This document shows positions 22,625-32,011 of a stretch of 64,000 bases of DNA, piece after piece. Source of the DNA: Ricordea florida (taxonomy: Eukaryota > Cnidaria > Anthozoa > Corallimorpharia > Ricordeidae); assembly GCA_949710005.1 (NCBI GenBank), contig OX453273.1, forward strand, positions 39,073,538 to 39,137,537, given 5' to 3'. A program made the translations under genes and the position numbers. Each line of letters begins with the position of its first letter. Position 1 is the stretch's first letter. The notes under the pieces are model-generated. The model was not told the DNA's origin, made no database searches, and saw only the letters and a list, made by a program, of their open reading frames with translations.

Positions 22625-23047
22625 TTATTCCATTCCTAAAGATTTTGGGGTTAAATGCAATGGAATTTTTGAGGGTTGGGGTATTTGCGGAACTTGTGAT
22701 AAATCAGGTATTCTGTTTTTATATTCGGTATATCCATCTCTAGCTTTTTCCCGATATCTCATAAAAAGATCAAATGCTGTAAACCCTAATCCAATAACGG
22801 ATAAAACAGTAGTAAAAGATAGCTCTGGAAGCCACGATTTCGCTTCACTATATGTATTTTCATTTTGGGATGCTTGTTCCATTTTTTCTTCGCGTTTCAT
22901 CTCCCTGGCTAATGCATCTTTTGCTTTTTTATTATATTCAGCTAATTTCTTTCCAGCCGCAACCTTTTTAGGATCTTTCTCTTTCTTTTTAGTATCTTTA
23001 TTTTCAGGTGCAGGATCTGCTGTAATTTGCTCAATTTGTTCAGACAT
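22625..23047 (-). CDS. B10: Lys-rich protein with one membrane segment
   Basis: 140 aa from the ATG at 23045-23047. I prefer this to the in-frame ATG five codons upstream because the A homologue (37396-37860) starts at the same MSE position and the promoter-like box lies across the longer version. The N-terminal half is very basic (KKKEKDPKKVAAGKKLAEYN). LPELSFTTVLSVIGLGFTAF is a membrane helix, and the tail is Pro-rich. It resembles small basic virion or core proteins in composition only. Confidence 0.65.
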   Translation of the reverse strand: MSEQIEQITADPAPENKDTKKKEKDPKKVAAGKKLAEYNKKAKDALAREMKREEKMEQASQNENTYSEAKSWLPELSFTTVLSVIGLGFTAFDLFMRYREKARDGYTEYKNRIPDLSQVPQIPQPSKIPLHLTPKSLGME

Positions 23048-23090
23048 TATTTTACATATCATTAAGAACTCTTTAGACCGCTTAGGAATG
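23048..23090 (-). promoter_or_regulatory. Late-type promoter motif of B10
   Basis: Minus strand CCTAAGCGGTCTAAAGAG, then TTCTTAATGATATGTAAAA and the ATG. It has the same two-box layout as at 21560, 35350, 37376 and 37890. Confidence 0.5.
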
Positions 23091-23115
23091 ATATGTAAAT
23101 AAAATAATAGTATGC

Positions 23116-23652
23116 TCAGTAAACAGTATCAACACCTTCTGTAGATTGCTTAGTATTATACTCAGTTGTGCCACCATTAACTGGTTCTTCTCTTAGAAAT
23201 TGTTGATTTTTGTTGAATTTTATGTGTTTAGCTACTTGAAATATACCGCTAGCAAGTGCTGCCAGTCTTCCTGATTTCAATGCCAAGAACCCAACAATGT
23301 TTGATAGTTCGCGATTAACCAAATCATCATTCTTCAGATCATTGCAAAGAGATTCTATATCATCAACCGGAACTAAATAAGAAATAATTTTGGAAACTAA
23401 TTGAAGGGATGAATCTACCAATCCTCCGTTAATTTTCTTACCCATTACCGCTTGATACCGATTAAAATATTTTTCTACATCGCGTTCCGATAATTTTTTT
23501 ACGTCACCCAGACTCATATCAACCCCCATATATTCCTTTGTTGTTCCAAGCACTGCGAGAATGGCTAGTGATTCTTGTTTTATTTCAAGATCCTCATTTT
23601 TTCCCGACGGTCGGTCTGCCTCTTCTTCAATATATTCTTCAATATTAGACAT
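23116..23652 (-). CDS. B11: conserved virion-block protein
   Basis: 178 aa from the ATG at 23650-23652. Longer readings would need a TTG start and would run into the ATPase gene, whose stop is only 6 bp away. The conserved core is IKQESLAILAVLGTTKEYMG, then a DVEKYFNRYQAVMGKKINGG segment and LVNRELSNIVGFLALKSGRL. It is mostly helical with no membrane anchor. The A homologue is at 38082-38600. Function unknown. Confidence 0.68.
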   Translation of the reverse strand: MSNIEEYIEEEADRPSGKNEDLEIKQESLAILAVLGTTKEYMGVDMSLGDVKKLSERDVEKYFNRYQAVMGKKINGGLVDSSLQLVSKIISYLVPVDDIESLCNDLKNDDLVNRELSNIVGFLALKSGRLAALASGIFQVAKHIKFNKNQQFLREEPVNGGTTEYNTKQSTEGVDTVY

Positions 23653-23657
23653 CTTTG

Positions 23658-24281
23658 TTAAATCACTTCTGGTATCTCTAAATAGCAATTAAATGGATAT
23701 CGTAAAGATAAACAAAGCCTAGAATATTTTTCAGTTTTCAGGAGTTTTACAAACTTTTTCCCCGATTCATAATCCAAATCGCCGTAATCCTCGAAAAACA
23801 TTTTCATACCCTTCTGCGACGGATTATGGAAAGTAACAACGCAGGCTACATTTTCGCGGAATGGTTTTGCTATTGAAGTTAATTGCTGGGTTAGAACCCA
23901 AACTGATAAACCATGATGCCTTCCGGAGAATGCTAAATCTATAAATTTATTGGATCTTTTCTTCAGATCGGTGGATACGGCGCAATCATCTAAAATTATT
24001 AATGTATTGGTTCCAGAGAATAAAGTTTGACAATCAGTTAGTAACTCATTAATCTCCTCAACGTTACTTGCATCTGGAGATAATACATAGAAATGTTTAT
24101 CCTTATTAGCAAAATTATGATAAGTTTTATTTTTAGAATAAGTCGGACAAATAAGAACAATATATTCAAAAACTTTTCGGAAAGGGCCTCGGAGCTGTTC
24201 AATTAAGTACTTTGTTTTTCCACAATTTGTGGGTCCTGTTATAATACAATGGAATGGTATTTTATCTCGTAAATCTTCCAT
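23658..24281 (-). CDS. B12: genome-packaging ATPase (A32/FtsK-HerA type)
   Basis: 207 aa. The Walker A motif is GPTNCGKT (residues 16-23), Walker B is TLIILDD (93-99), and a sensor-like VWVLTQQL lies at about 128-135. The size and motif spacing fit the Polinton/NCLDV DNA-packaging ATPase that pumps the genome into preformed capsids. It is almost identical in layout to the A copy (38809-39438). Its position directly downstream of the capsid gene is typical of the group. The upstream box is TCTAAAAAC. Confidence 0.9.
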   Translation of the reverse strand: MEDLRDKIPFHCIITGPTNCGKTKYLIEQLRGPFRKVFEYIVLICPTYSKNKTYHNFANKDKHFYVLSPDASNVEEINELLTDCQTLFSGTNTLIILDDCAVSTDLKKRSNKFIDLAFSGRHHGLSVWVLTQQLTSIAKPFRENVACVVTFHNPSQKGMKMFFEDYGDLDYESGKKFVKLLKTEKYSRLCLSLRYPFNCYLEIPEVI

Positions 24282-24315
24282 GATTTTTGTATCATAACAT
24301 TATGTTTTTAGATTC

Positions 24316-25554
24316 TCAGTACTTAATTGATCTCAAACTTGAATTCATAATCTCCAGCATTGCATCCGCTACGACAAACATATGACAAGTTATTGTTCCT
24401 GAACCGCTTTGTTTCCTTTTAATTTCTATTTTCACACCGTCATGTGTATTATTTAGTGCAAGTCCTCCACCATGAATGCTATTATCTGGATGAGTTCTAG
24501 TATCAACCCAAAGAGCAAACTTATCCGCGTAAAATTCTTTTTCTTTCAATGAAATTTGTTCCCTCGTTGGTCGGAATCGTTTTTTCACGGATTCCCAAAG
24601 ATCAGATGGAATCATTCCTCTAGAGTATATTCTATTTGGCACACCATCGACATCAATTTCAACGGAAGATATACCAGGATTATAAAAATTTTCAGAATCC
24701 CTTGCTCCTGCAGCTTGAGGCAATAAAAACAAAAACAATATTCCTGTCATTGATCTTCTTGGCAAATTAATATGCTGATTAATAACTCCATCTCCGCCAA
24801 TTGAAAATGTAAAAGTTTTGTGCAAGGTAACATTTTCATAAAAGAATCCTTTTCCAACTTGATAAGCTGCTTGAGCCTCGCGAGCCAAGTATTCGCTTGA
24901 AATGGAAGAATATTCTAACTCTAAGTTTTTGATTGAATATGATGGTGCTTTAGTTGTATCAGAAAAAATAACAATATTATTGATTGGCGCAAGAGTAATC
25001 TCAAATATTAGATGATTTTCCAACGCTTTTGGATAAAAAACACCATGATCGTTTAAAATAGGGTGATTTATTGGTATTCTATACTTTGGGCCGTGCACAT
25101 TAGCAAGCGCTACTTCCTTTGCATCTTGTGTTTTTGCATCTCCAGATTTTGTTCTGATTTTTCTAATATTTAGAGAAGAAATACCTTGTTTTAATTTATC
25201 TTCGCGCTCTTCTTCGGTTAAGAATAAATCGTGATACGTTTGAAATAAATCATATCTTTGAGTATCTTGTAATGTTTCTCCTCCAAAAAGAACTTTTAGT
25301 CTGGTTACAAGATTACGACCCAGATTATTAACGACTGTGTTATTAGCATGACCCTCAACATCTAAGTCAAATAGAAGAGATACACTTCCAGGCACGATTA
25401 CCAAATTCTCGGCGAGTTTTGGAATATTTATGTATAATGTTTCTCCTGGGCTGGCCGAGGATGGATTTAGAGTAATTCTATTCAGGGTTGATTCTGCCTT
25501 CAAACCAAAGGGTTCTTTTGGAATTCTGTTTGGATTAATTTTTTCAGACGTCAT
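24316..25554 (-). CDS. B13: major capsid protein (predicted double jelly-roll)
   Basis: 412 aa. Beta-rich with no catalytic motif; landmarks are RITLNPSSASPGETLYINIP near the N-terminus, LFGGETLQDTQRYDLFQTYH, ILNDHGVFYPKAL and RRSMTGILFLFLLPQ. The family is a recurrent one in cnidarian Polinton-like elements, and its length and place between ATPase and integrase fit a double jelly-roll major capsid protein. The A copy (39468-40709) aligns end to end. The upstream box is TTTAAAGGTTA. The fold is inferred, not shown. Confidence 0.75.
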   Translation of the reverse strand: MTSEKINPNRIPKEPFGLKAESTLNRITLNPSSASPGETLYINIPKLAENLVIVPGSVSLLFDLDVEGHANNTVVNNLGRNLVTRLKVLFGGETLQDTQRYDLFQTYHDLFLTEEEREDKLKQGISSLNIRKIRTKSGDAKTQDAKEVALANVHGPKYRIPINHPILNDHGVFYPKALENHLIFEITLAPINNIVIFSDTTKAPSYSIKNLELEYSSISSEYLAREAQAAYQVGKGFFYENVTLHKTFTFSIGGDGVINQHINLPRRSMTGILFLFLLPQAAGARDSENFYNPGISSVEIDVDGVPNRIYSRGMIPSDLWESVKKRFRPTREQISLKEKEFYADKFALWVDTRTHPDNSIHGGGLALNNTHDGVKIEIKRKQSGSGTITCHMFVVADAMLEIMNSSLRSIKY

Positions 25555-25583
25555 TGTAATTTATAAGATACTTTGGTTAACCT

Positions 25584-25772
25584 TTAAATCGGTGTTGTCC
25601 TATTTTCTAACTCGCTAATATGTTTTAATAAACATTCTCTCGCCTCAGGAATTAAAATCATAATATTAAAAATTTTCTCGCCATCTTCCATATATAGAAT
25701 TTTTTTCCTGATAATTTTTTTCATGAGATTAATTTGGTATTCGCTAAATTTTGTTTCTTCTTCCTCTTGCAT
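25584..25772 (-). CDS. B14: 62-aa protein present only in element B
   Basis: A small charged protein (MQEEEETKFSEYQINLMKKI, then IFNIMILIPEARECLLKHI). ATG start, with TTTAAAAATAAG upstream in the divergent region shared with the integrase. Element A has only 33 bp between capsid and integrase genes and no counterpart. Function unknown. Confidence 0.5.
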   Translation of the reverse strand: MQEEEETKFSEYQINLMKKIIRKKILYMEDGEKIFNIMILIPEARECLLKHISELENRTTPI

Positions 25773-25803
25773 TTTAATTTATAAGATAATTGCTTATTTT
25801 TAA
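25773..25803. promoter_or_regulatory. Divergent promoter, B14 / integrase
   Basis: A 31-bp gap between two divergent start codons. TTTTTAAATG places a TTTAAA box directly against the integrase ATG, so its transcript would be almost leaderless. The same arrangement occurs in A (40710-40742, CTTTAAATG). Confidence 0.45.
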
Positions 25804-26778
25804 ATGATGTCAAAAATATATTATTCAGTCGAAGGGTATTGGAAAGGATATTCCGCGATTCCAAAATTGGCTGAGAAGGCTAGAGTAAGTGAAAATGAGG
25901 CAAAACAATGGTTACAGAAACAGGCAATATGGCAAATCTATCTACCTTCGCCTAAATATATTCCTAGGCCGCACTGGACTGAAGATAAACCCAATCAGAT
26001 TCACCAAGCGGATTTATTATTTTTGCCGCACGATAGAGTTGGAAGAAAAACATATAAATACGCGTTAGTTGTGGTTGATATCGCCTCGAGATATAAAGAT
26101 GCAGAGCCATTAACCTCAAAAGAAAGTCGAGAGATATCAGAAGCTTTTAAGAAAATATATTCTAGAAGATTAAAATTCCCAAAAACTTTAATGGTTGATC
26201 CTGGGAAAGAATTTATGGGAGAAGTTAGTAAACTCATGAATTACCATAATGTGAGAATACAAAGAAGTGAAGCTGGTAATCATAGAGCCCAAGCATTTGT
26301 GGAAAACGCAAATAGAATATTAGGAGAAAGATTATTTAGTCATCAATATGCGCAAGAAATGATCAGTGATGATCGATCAAGAGTATGGGTGAAAAGATTA
26401 CCGGCTATTCTAAAAACTTTGAATAATACGAAAAAGAGAATAACCGGTAAAGAGCCTAATGAGGCTATAAAAATGGAAGAGGTGAATATTAAAACTAAAA
26501 ATTACAAACGCGCGGTGGGGCTTGATGAGGTTAGACTACCAACTGAAGTTAGGGTTAGATATTTATTAGCTCCGGGTGAACTTGAAGGCGGAGAAAGAAG
26601 AAGAGCCACAGATCCCATTTGGAGCATAAAAGTTTATTATATTTCTGGAAGCAGAATTTCTCCTAATCAACCGGTTTTATACTTTTTGCAAGACGGCCCA
26701 AGGCGAGGTTTTGTGCGTGAAGAATTACAGGTTATTCCTGATGATACAGAGTTACCCCCTAATTCTGTTCTAATATAA
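25804..26778 (+). CDS. B15: retroviral-type DDE integrase
   Basis: 324 aa, rve-family integrase that inserts the viral DNA into the host. Catalytic residues by motif are D70 (HQADLLFL), D132 (VDPGKEF) and E167 (QAFVENANRILGERL), about 34 residues after D132. VVVDIASRYKDAEPL (89-103) is the classic core strand after the first Asp. A helical N-terminal segment and a C-terminal region (LDEVRLPTEVRVRYLLAPGE) follow the Polinton pattern, and the latter is recognisable in element C. The gene is convergent with PolB and overlaps its end by 9 bp. It is intact. Confidence 0.92.
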   Translation: MMSKIYYSVEGYWKGYSAIPKLAEKARVSENEAKQWLQKQAIWQIYLPSPKYIPRPHWTEDKPNQIHQADLLFLPHDRVGRKTYKYALVVVDIASRYKDAEPLTSKESREISEAFKKIYSRRLKFPKTLMVDPGKEFMGEVSKLMNYHNVRIQRSEAGNHRAQAFVENANRILGERLFSHQYAQEMISDDRSRVWVKRLPAILKTLNNTKKRITGKEPNEAIKMEEVNIKTKNYKRAVGLDEVRLPTEVRVRYLLAPGELEGGERRRATDPIWSIKVYYISGSRISPNQPVLYFLQDGPRRGFVREELQVIPDDTELPPNSVLI

Positions 26779-29700
26779 TGGTTTTGTGTGAATTCCATCC
26801 TCATAAACCCATCTTTTATCATAATAACCATTCAATCCCTTTTTAATTTGCGTATATGTCACAATTTGGTTATTATTGATTCTAAAACCTGTATTTTGTG
26901 ACATATCAATTGCCCCTTTCAAAGCTGACATGTATCTATCCCAGTTCATTTCGTTTTGCCTATGAATTGTACCTTTACAACTGTACTTTGCCTTTCCTTT
27001 CTCATCCTCCGCGTAATAACATTTTGAGGAAAGAGCAATCATTCTAATACCGTCAAACTCTTTTTTGAACAAACCCGGAGTCTTATCATGATATTTAGAA
27101 GTCGATAGGAATTTTTCTTTTCCGCCACTAAAGTATTCTTCTCTCATTTCGGGTTTTATAATATCATCCAAATTTTCAGACGAGATTGCCATGTACATTG
27201 AATCTGTATCCATTTGAATCAGCTCAAAATCCTTTCTATCTACGTATTTATCTAGAAAATCGTAATAGAATTCCAGCATTCTTAATTTTGCTAGCTGATA
27301 CACCGCGATGCCGCATTGATAGGGTCTGTCTATTTTTATTAATCTTTTTCGTTTTATTATTTCATATGTGTCATTTATTTCATTAAGATCCTCAAAGAAC
27401 GCAGATCTTAGGGCTTTTTCAACCTCTTCCTCATCTTTTGTATACCTTGTAATATTATGTTTTTCTTTATCTTCTATCATTTTCCCGTAGAAAGAATTTC
27501 CCCTAAGTTTATTAGTGTCGGCTAATTCTTTGCAACCCTTGTACTTTGGTTTTAATTTTTCAATCAGTACTTTGATATCTTTATTTTCTTCAATAACTTT
27601 AAATATATCAGGAAATTGGTTTAATTCATTGGTAATTTTTACTACATCATCAATCTTGTTTTCATCAAAGGCTTTACTTAGTTTTTCCAATAAAACCTCA
27701 ATATCTCCATCTCTTCTTGCGTCTGCCACCTCTTTTGGAAAAAATCCAAAGGGCCTTCCCGATTCATACTTTAAAATATTATGGATGGCGGTAATCTCCA
27801 AACCATGATTAAGATACCATTTTATCATAGGAGTATATAAAAATATCTTTTTTGCCTTGGTAACACCAAGCAATTTTTTATTGTCTTTTAAATGTTTTCT
27901 ACCTGTCGCTCTTTGATATTCTTTCATATGCTCTGGTACTAAATATTCAGGAACGGAGTCTACAATAAATAAGGGGGAGAACTCTTCAAACTTTTCTTTT
28001 AGGTGATCAGGTACATGGATATCAACTTGACAAAACCCGAAAAGATTACCAGCAAGAATATCTTCACAAATCTTATTAATAAATTTAGGATCTGATGGAT
28101 TTTCAATCTCAATGCATTTTTCTTTTCCGCATGGCATTTCTTGTCCAGAACAGGATAGATATAAACCATTTGCGTCATAACCAACAATTCTCTCGCATTT
28201 TTTCGGGCTTTTATATTTATGAGGGCGAATCATTGTTTTTTCTGCCTCCGCATATCTCATAAATAAAATACTAGGGCCTCCAACCATACCCGTTTTCAAT
28301 AGATTATAACCCTTGTTTTTATCGCATATTTTACAATCTTTTCTTATTTTGTAGCATTTTTTGCAAAACTCGTTTTTACAAATTTTATTGCATCTATGAA
28401 TACAGTATTGTCCTGGGGCGTACAATTCAGGATCACCTTTCTTCTTCATTTTTTGGTATTTATTTAAAACAGCCCTCATTGATACACCTGGGATGGAAAC
28501 GGCATCTTTTAATATATCAATTTCATCTGGATAATATAAACGCCTTGTTTTTTCAAGAGCTTCCAGAAAGGGAATAACATCATTCAAATTATACTCTTTC
28601 AACCAGTCTAACATTGTAACACAGCCCCTCTTTTCGAATTCGAGCAAATATTCTTCATATTCTTCTTTGGAAATATTTTTCTTTTTCAAGGAAGAGTAAA
28701 AATCTTCATGTTTCACGGTTCCAACTAAGGAAAGCTTATCATATCCGTCCAATTTTTCATAAGGAAGTACAAGTTTTTTGGCTTCACAGTTGTTTGCTTT
28801 GCACCACTTATCAAAAGAAACTCCAGGCGCAAGGTAGGACATTATATCCAAGAATTTGAAATTCGGTGTTGATAAAAACATATACCTATTCTGTTTCTTT
28901 GCAATAAAAATATCCTTAGTTTTTTCGGTCATGTGTTTTATAAAATGTCTTTTAATCAAATTGATATCATATTTTCCACTATTAAAACCCAAAACAGGTA
29001 CTTGATTACACCATTCTTCATATTTTTGTAAGACATTTTTTTGCAAGGAATCTTGATCAGGAAGCGGGTATTCTTCTCTAACCTTTTCTACTATAATTTT
29101 TCTTATTTCCTCCAATTTTTCAACGAATTCTTTTATAAGCTCATCAGGATTTTGGTTGCAAAGAAAAACGGGTTTTTTTGTTAAATTATCGATTATTGCG
29201 ACACTAACTGGAATATGGGTATGGGTAAAAATTAAATCATCGGTAATCTGTTTATCTTCTTTTTGTAATAATCCCTCAAAATCGTAATCAATAAAATAGG
29301 GATATGGGTTAAATTTCTTTTTGAACCAGATATTGGGTAATTCAGGATTTTCACACTCCCAAACCGATACTACATTATAACCCAAGCTTTTTATCATATT
29401 CTCTCTTTCAATAGTTTCATTATATTTAATTTTGTCGGTTTCTGAACACGGACACCCATGCCATTTACAACCATAAAACTCAAAAACGGTATTTGTCTCG
29501 GGTTCGTATCCATCAAATAAAATCTCATTCCCCTCTTCATCCCTATAACACCTTTCACCCCCGTGACCACAAAGCCCATGATGAATATGTTTACCTATAA
29601 TTTTAGATTGGTTTTCTATCCACCGACACGCTTTATAACTAAAATTGATTTTACCCCCGTAAAAAACTTTTTCAGATTCATTCATGATGTGTTTTATCTT

Positions 29701-31335
29701 TTCTCCTGTGCATAATATTTTTGTCTTTCCTCCTGTGCATGTTTCATTGATAAAATGCCTTTTTAAATCTTCGAGCCTGGTAAATTTTTGATTACATCCT
29801 TGGCATACCCAGTTTTGAGCAAGAAAGTCTAGATTCTTAATGAAAAAACCATGATTATTATAAAGACCTAAATTTAGGGTTGGTAAATTATCTTTGAAAT
29901 TATTTTTCCCAAACACCAGTTTCCAAACTTTAAAATTTGATATATCTTTCTGCTCATAAACCCGGATATTTATGGAAAAAACTTTTGAAATTTTCTCAAA
30001 ATCAACCAATTTTGTCGATCTAACTTCTTCTCCTTTTAATTTTTTGTTGCCATAAAAAGTTCTAGCTAAATTTAGAGCTTGTTTCTCTATGCGTTTTTCA
30101 GGGTTTTGTTTACCAGAATTGATATTCATAAGAATAGCCAAGCACCTCCAGACACAGAGATTATCATCTTTATCATCTACAGAGTAAACACATCTTTTCT
30201 TTCGTAATTCATCGGGTAATTTTCCGCACCCAACTAAAGGCTGTCTGGTATTAATAACTTTTATTTGAACTTCTCTAAACTCAACTCCGCCCTCATTAAC
30301 ACCTGGTTTATTAATTTTCTTTTCTGGAGGTAAATATGCTCTCATCCAAGCAATACCCTCTAAACTCAATCTTTCTCCCTCACACTGCTCTATATAATTT
30401 TTTATTTCTGGAAGAGAAGTAAAAGTTCCTCCGCTTCTAAATGTGTGCGCGTGGTAAGCTATTTCTCCATTTCCTCTTTGAATCAAAGCGGTAAAACTGG
30501 AAACAATTCTTGCCCCCATTTCTATTTGGGGTTCCAACTCATTATAAATTGTTTCTGTCAAATCATTATTTAGATCCCTCCTAATTCTAATAATATTTCC
30601 ATTTATTCCTTCATTATTACGAATTGGAGGATCATCTTCATTTGGATTTATTGAAAATATTCTAAGGACTATTGTTCTTTTCTTTTTAGTTTTTTCCTTC
30701 AATTCATCTCTCACACTATCAGATATAGTTACCCCCTTTTTTGGTTTAGTTTTCTTATTAGTAAATTTTATGATGTTTTCATTTGCTAATTCTTCAAGCT
30801 TTTTGGCAAACTTATCTTTATCTAACACCTTAAAAATATTCTTTGGTTTGAGAATTGGAACATTAATTTTAGGTACCGGCTCATCAAGAATTGGTATTTG
30901 TGATGATAGTTTTCTTTTTCTTGACGAAGTAGAACCGGGTAGAGTTCTTGGTGTTTGTGGTTTTATAAAAATTGGTGCTAGTTTCCTTTTTCTTAGCGAA
31001 GGAGAACCAGGTGGTGTAACAGGTGGAGTTCTTGGCGGAGGTGATCCGGGTGGGGTACCTGGTATTGGTTGGGGGGTAGTTAAAGGTAGTGCAATATTCG
31101 GAATTGGGAGAGGTAAATTTGGTTGATTTACTGGTCTCATTGGCATATTACGCAGCTCATTAACAATCCCCACAATATTATTAGTTATTTGTTGAATATT
31201 ATTAGTTATTTCAGGTATATTAACCAATGTATTAATAAGTTCTGGTTTATTAAACGCAGATCGTCCACGAATATTATACCATCTAACTAAAGATTTTAGT
31301 TGCGGTACTTTTAATCCTCGTAATTGTTGTTCCAT
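26770..31335 (-). CDS. B16: DNA polymerase B, multidomain 1521-aa form
   Basis: SAP-like domain (1-45), Pro-rich linker (67-160), a Cys/His pair reminiscent of an OTU-type fold (DDNLCVWRCLA at 390-400, YNNHGFF at 492-498), a C2H2 finger (511-533) and a Vsr/endonuclease-like block ending FYGCKWHGCPC (about 570-630). Then come the 3'-5' exonuclease motifs (DYDFEG about 683, NSGKYDINL about 784, YNLNDV about 915) and polymerase motifs A (DANGLYLS, 1054), B (NSFYGK, 1280) and C (DTDS, 1376). A Cys cluster lies at 978-1005. It fits the protein-primed family B of Polintons but belongs to a different branch from element A's polymerase. Intact. Confidence 0.9.
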   Translation of the reverse strand: MEQQLRGLKVPQLKSLVRWYNIRGRSAFNKPELINTLVNIPEITNNIQQITNNIVGIVNELRNMPMRPVNQPNLPLPIPNIALPLTTPQPIPGTPPGSPPPRTPPVTPPGSPSLRKRKLAPIFIKPQTPRTLPGSTSSRKRKLSSQIPILDEPVPKINVPILKPKNIFKVLDKDKFAKKLEELANENIIKFTNKKTKPKKGVTISDSVRDELKEKTKKKRTIVLRIFSINPNEDDPPIRNNEGINGNIIRIRRDLNNDLTETIYNELEPQIEMGARIVSSFTALIQRGNGEIAYHAHTFRSGGTFTSLPEIKNYIEQCEGERLSLEGIAWMRAYLPPEKKINKPGVNEGGVEFREVQIKVINTRQPLVGCGKLPDELRKKRCVYSVDDKDDNLCVWRCLAILMNINSGKQNPEKRIEKQALNLARTFYGNKKLKGEEVRSTKLVDFEKISKVFSINIRVYEQKDISNFKVWKLVFGKNNFKDNLPTLNLGLYNNHGFFIKNLDFLAQNWVCQGCNQKFTRLEDLKRHFINETCTGGKTKILCTGEKIKHIMNESEKVFYGGKINFSYKACRWIENQSKIIGKHIHHGLCGHGGERCYRDEEGNEILFDGYEPETNTVFEFYGCKWHGCPCSETDKIKYNETIERENMIKSLGYNVVSVWECENPELPNIWFKKKFNPYPYFIDYDFEGLLQKEDKQITDDLIFTHTHIPVSVAIIDNLTKKPVFLCNQNPDELIKEFVEKLEEIRKIIVEKVREEYPLPDQDSLQKNVLQKYEEWCNQVPVLGFNSGKYDINLIKRHFIKHMTEKTKDIFIAKKQNRYMFLSTPNFKFLDIMSYLAPGVSFDKWCKANNCEAKKLVLPYEKLDGYDKLSLVGTVKHEDFYSSLKKKNISKEEYEEYLLEFEKRGCVTMLDWLKEYNLNDVIPFLEALEKTRRLYYPDEIDILKDAVSIPGVSMRAVLNKYQKMKKKGDPELYAPGQYCIHRCNKICKNEFCKKCYKIRKDCKICDKNKGYNLLKTGMVGGPSILFMRYAEAEKTMIRPHKYKSPKKCERIVGYDANGLYLSCSGQEMPCGKEKCIEIENPSDPKFINKICEDILAGNLFGFCQVDIHVPDHLKEKFEEFSPLFIVDSVPEYLVPEHMKEYQRATGRKHLKDNKKLLGVTKAKKIFLYTPMIKWYLNHGLEITAIHNILKYESGRPFGFFPKEVADARRDGDIEVLLEKLSKAFDENKIDDVVKITNELNQFPDIFKVIEENKDIKVLIEKLKPKYKGCKELADTNKLRGNSFYGKMIEDKEKHNITRYTKDEEEVEKALRSAFFEDLNEINDTYEIIKRKRLIKIDRPYQCGIAVYQLAKLRMLEFYYDFLDKYVDRKDFELIQMDTDSMYMAISSENLDDIIKPEMREEYFSGGKEKFLSTSKYHDKTPGLFKKEFDGIRMIALSSKCYYAEDEKGKAKYSCKGTIHRQNEMNWDRYMSALKGAIDMSQNTGFRINNNQIVTYTQIKKGLNGYYDKRWVYEDGIHTKPLY

Positions 31336-31980
31336 TTAGTATTGTATTTCACTGATTTTTCTTTTAAACCGTAATTATTTTCAAATTTTTTCACCCTCCC
31401 AAACCCAAAACGTACTTATCAACTTTAAGCTAAAAAGGACAGAGATTTTTCAGTCAACCCAAAACTTACTTATGAACTTTGCAGAGACTTGGTACCCCTC
31501 CCAAACCCAAAACGTACTTATCAACTTTAAGCTAAAAAGGACAGAGATTTTTCAGTCAACCCAAAACGTACTTATGAACTTTGCAGAGGCTTGTTACCCC
31601 TCCCAAACCTAAAACGTACTTATGAACTTTACAGAGACTTTGCCCTCCCTAGAGCTCCCAAACCTAAAACGTACTTATAAACTTTGCAGAGACTTTACCC
31701 TCCGCCTGTCGGCCCCTCTTGACGGAGACTTGGTATCGGCTTGGTGGAGGCTTGGTGGAGGCTTGGTGGAGGCTTGGTGGAGACTTGGTATCGGCTTGGT
31801 GGAGGCTTGGTGGAGGCTTGGTGGAGACTTGGTATCGGCTTGGTGGAGGCTTGGTGGAGGCTTGGTGGAGGCTTGGTGGAGGCTTGGTGGAGGCTTGGTG
31901 GAGGCTTGGTGGAGGCTTGGTGGAGGCTTGTTACCCCTCCCAAACCTAAAACGTACTTATAAACACGCTAATATAGTAGT
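31336..31980 (-). repeat. Element B right terminal inverted repeat
   Basis: Runs from the PolB start codon to the element end. Near PolB (about 31387-31665) are two long and two partial copies of a roughly 110-bp unit (CCCTCCCAAACC, AAAACGTACTTATCAAC, AACTTTGCAGAGAC). The outer part has the 11-bp GGCTTGGTGGA array (31730-31930). The left arm has different copy numbers. TTTAAAAGAAAAATCAG before the ATG is the polymerase promoter candidate. Confidence 0.85.
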
Positions 31981-31990
31981 ATACCTGTTT

Positions 31991-32003
31991 GTGTTACATA
32001 ACA
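31991..32003. terminator. Right half of element A's split convergent hairpin
   Basis: GTGTTACATAACA, the partner of 15519-15531. It directly follows element B plus the target duplication and lies 8 bp before the end of A3. Confidence 0.7.
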
Positions 32004-32011
32004 AAAAAAAT

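Larger units (their letters stand above)
15533..31980. mobile_element. Element B: intact Polinton/adintovirus-like virus nested inside element A
   Basis: 16,448 bp with termini that begin ACTACTATATTAGCGTG on both strands. The flanks read ACACC (15528-15532) and ATACC (31981-31985), a 5-bp target duplication with one mismatch, the same length as that of element A. Gene content and order match A: two plus-strand genes, a minus-strand virion block, plus-strand integrase and minus-strand PolB. Every main reading frame is open, including the 1521-aa polymerase. That suggests a young, possibly still competent provirus. B has a 90-aa plus-strand gene and a 62-aa gene that A lacks. Confidence 0.92.
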
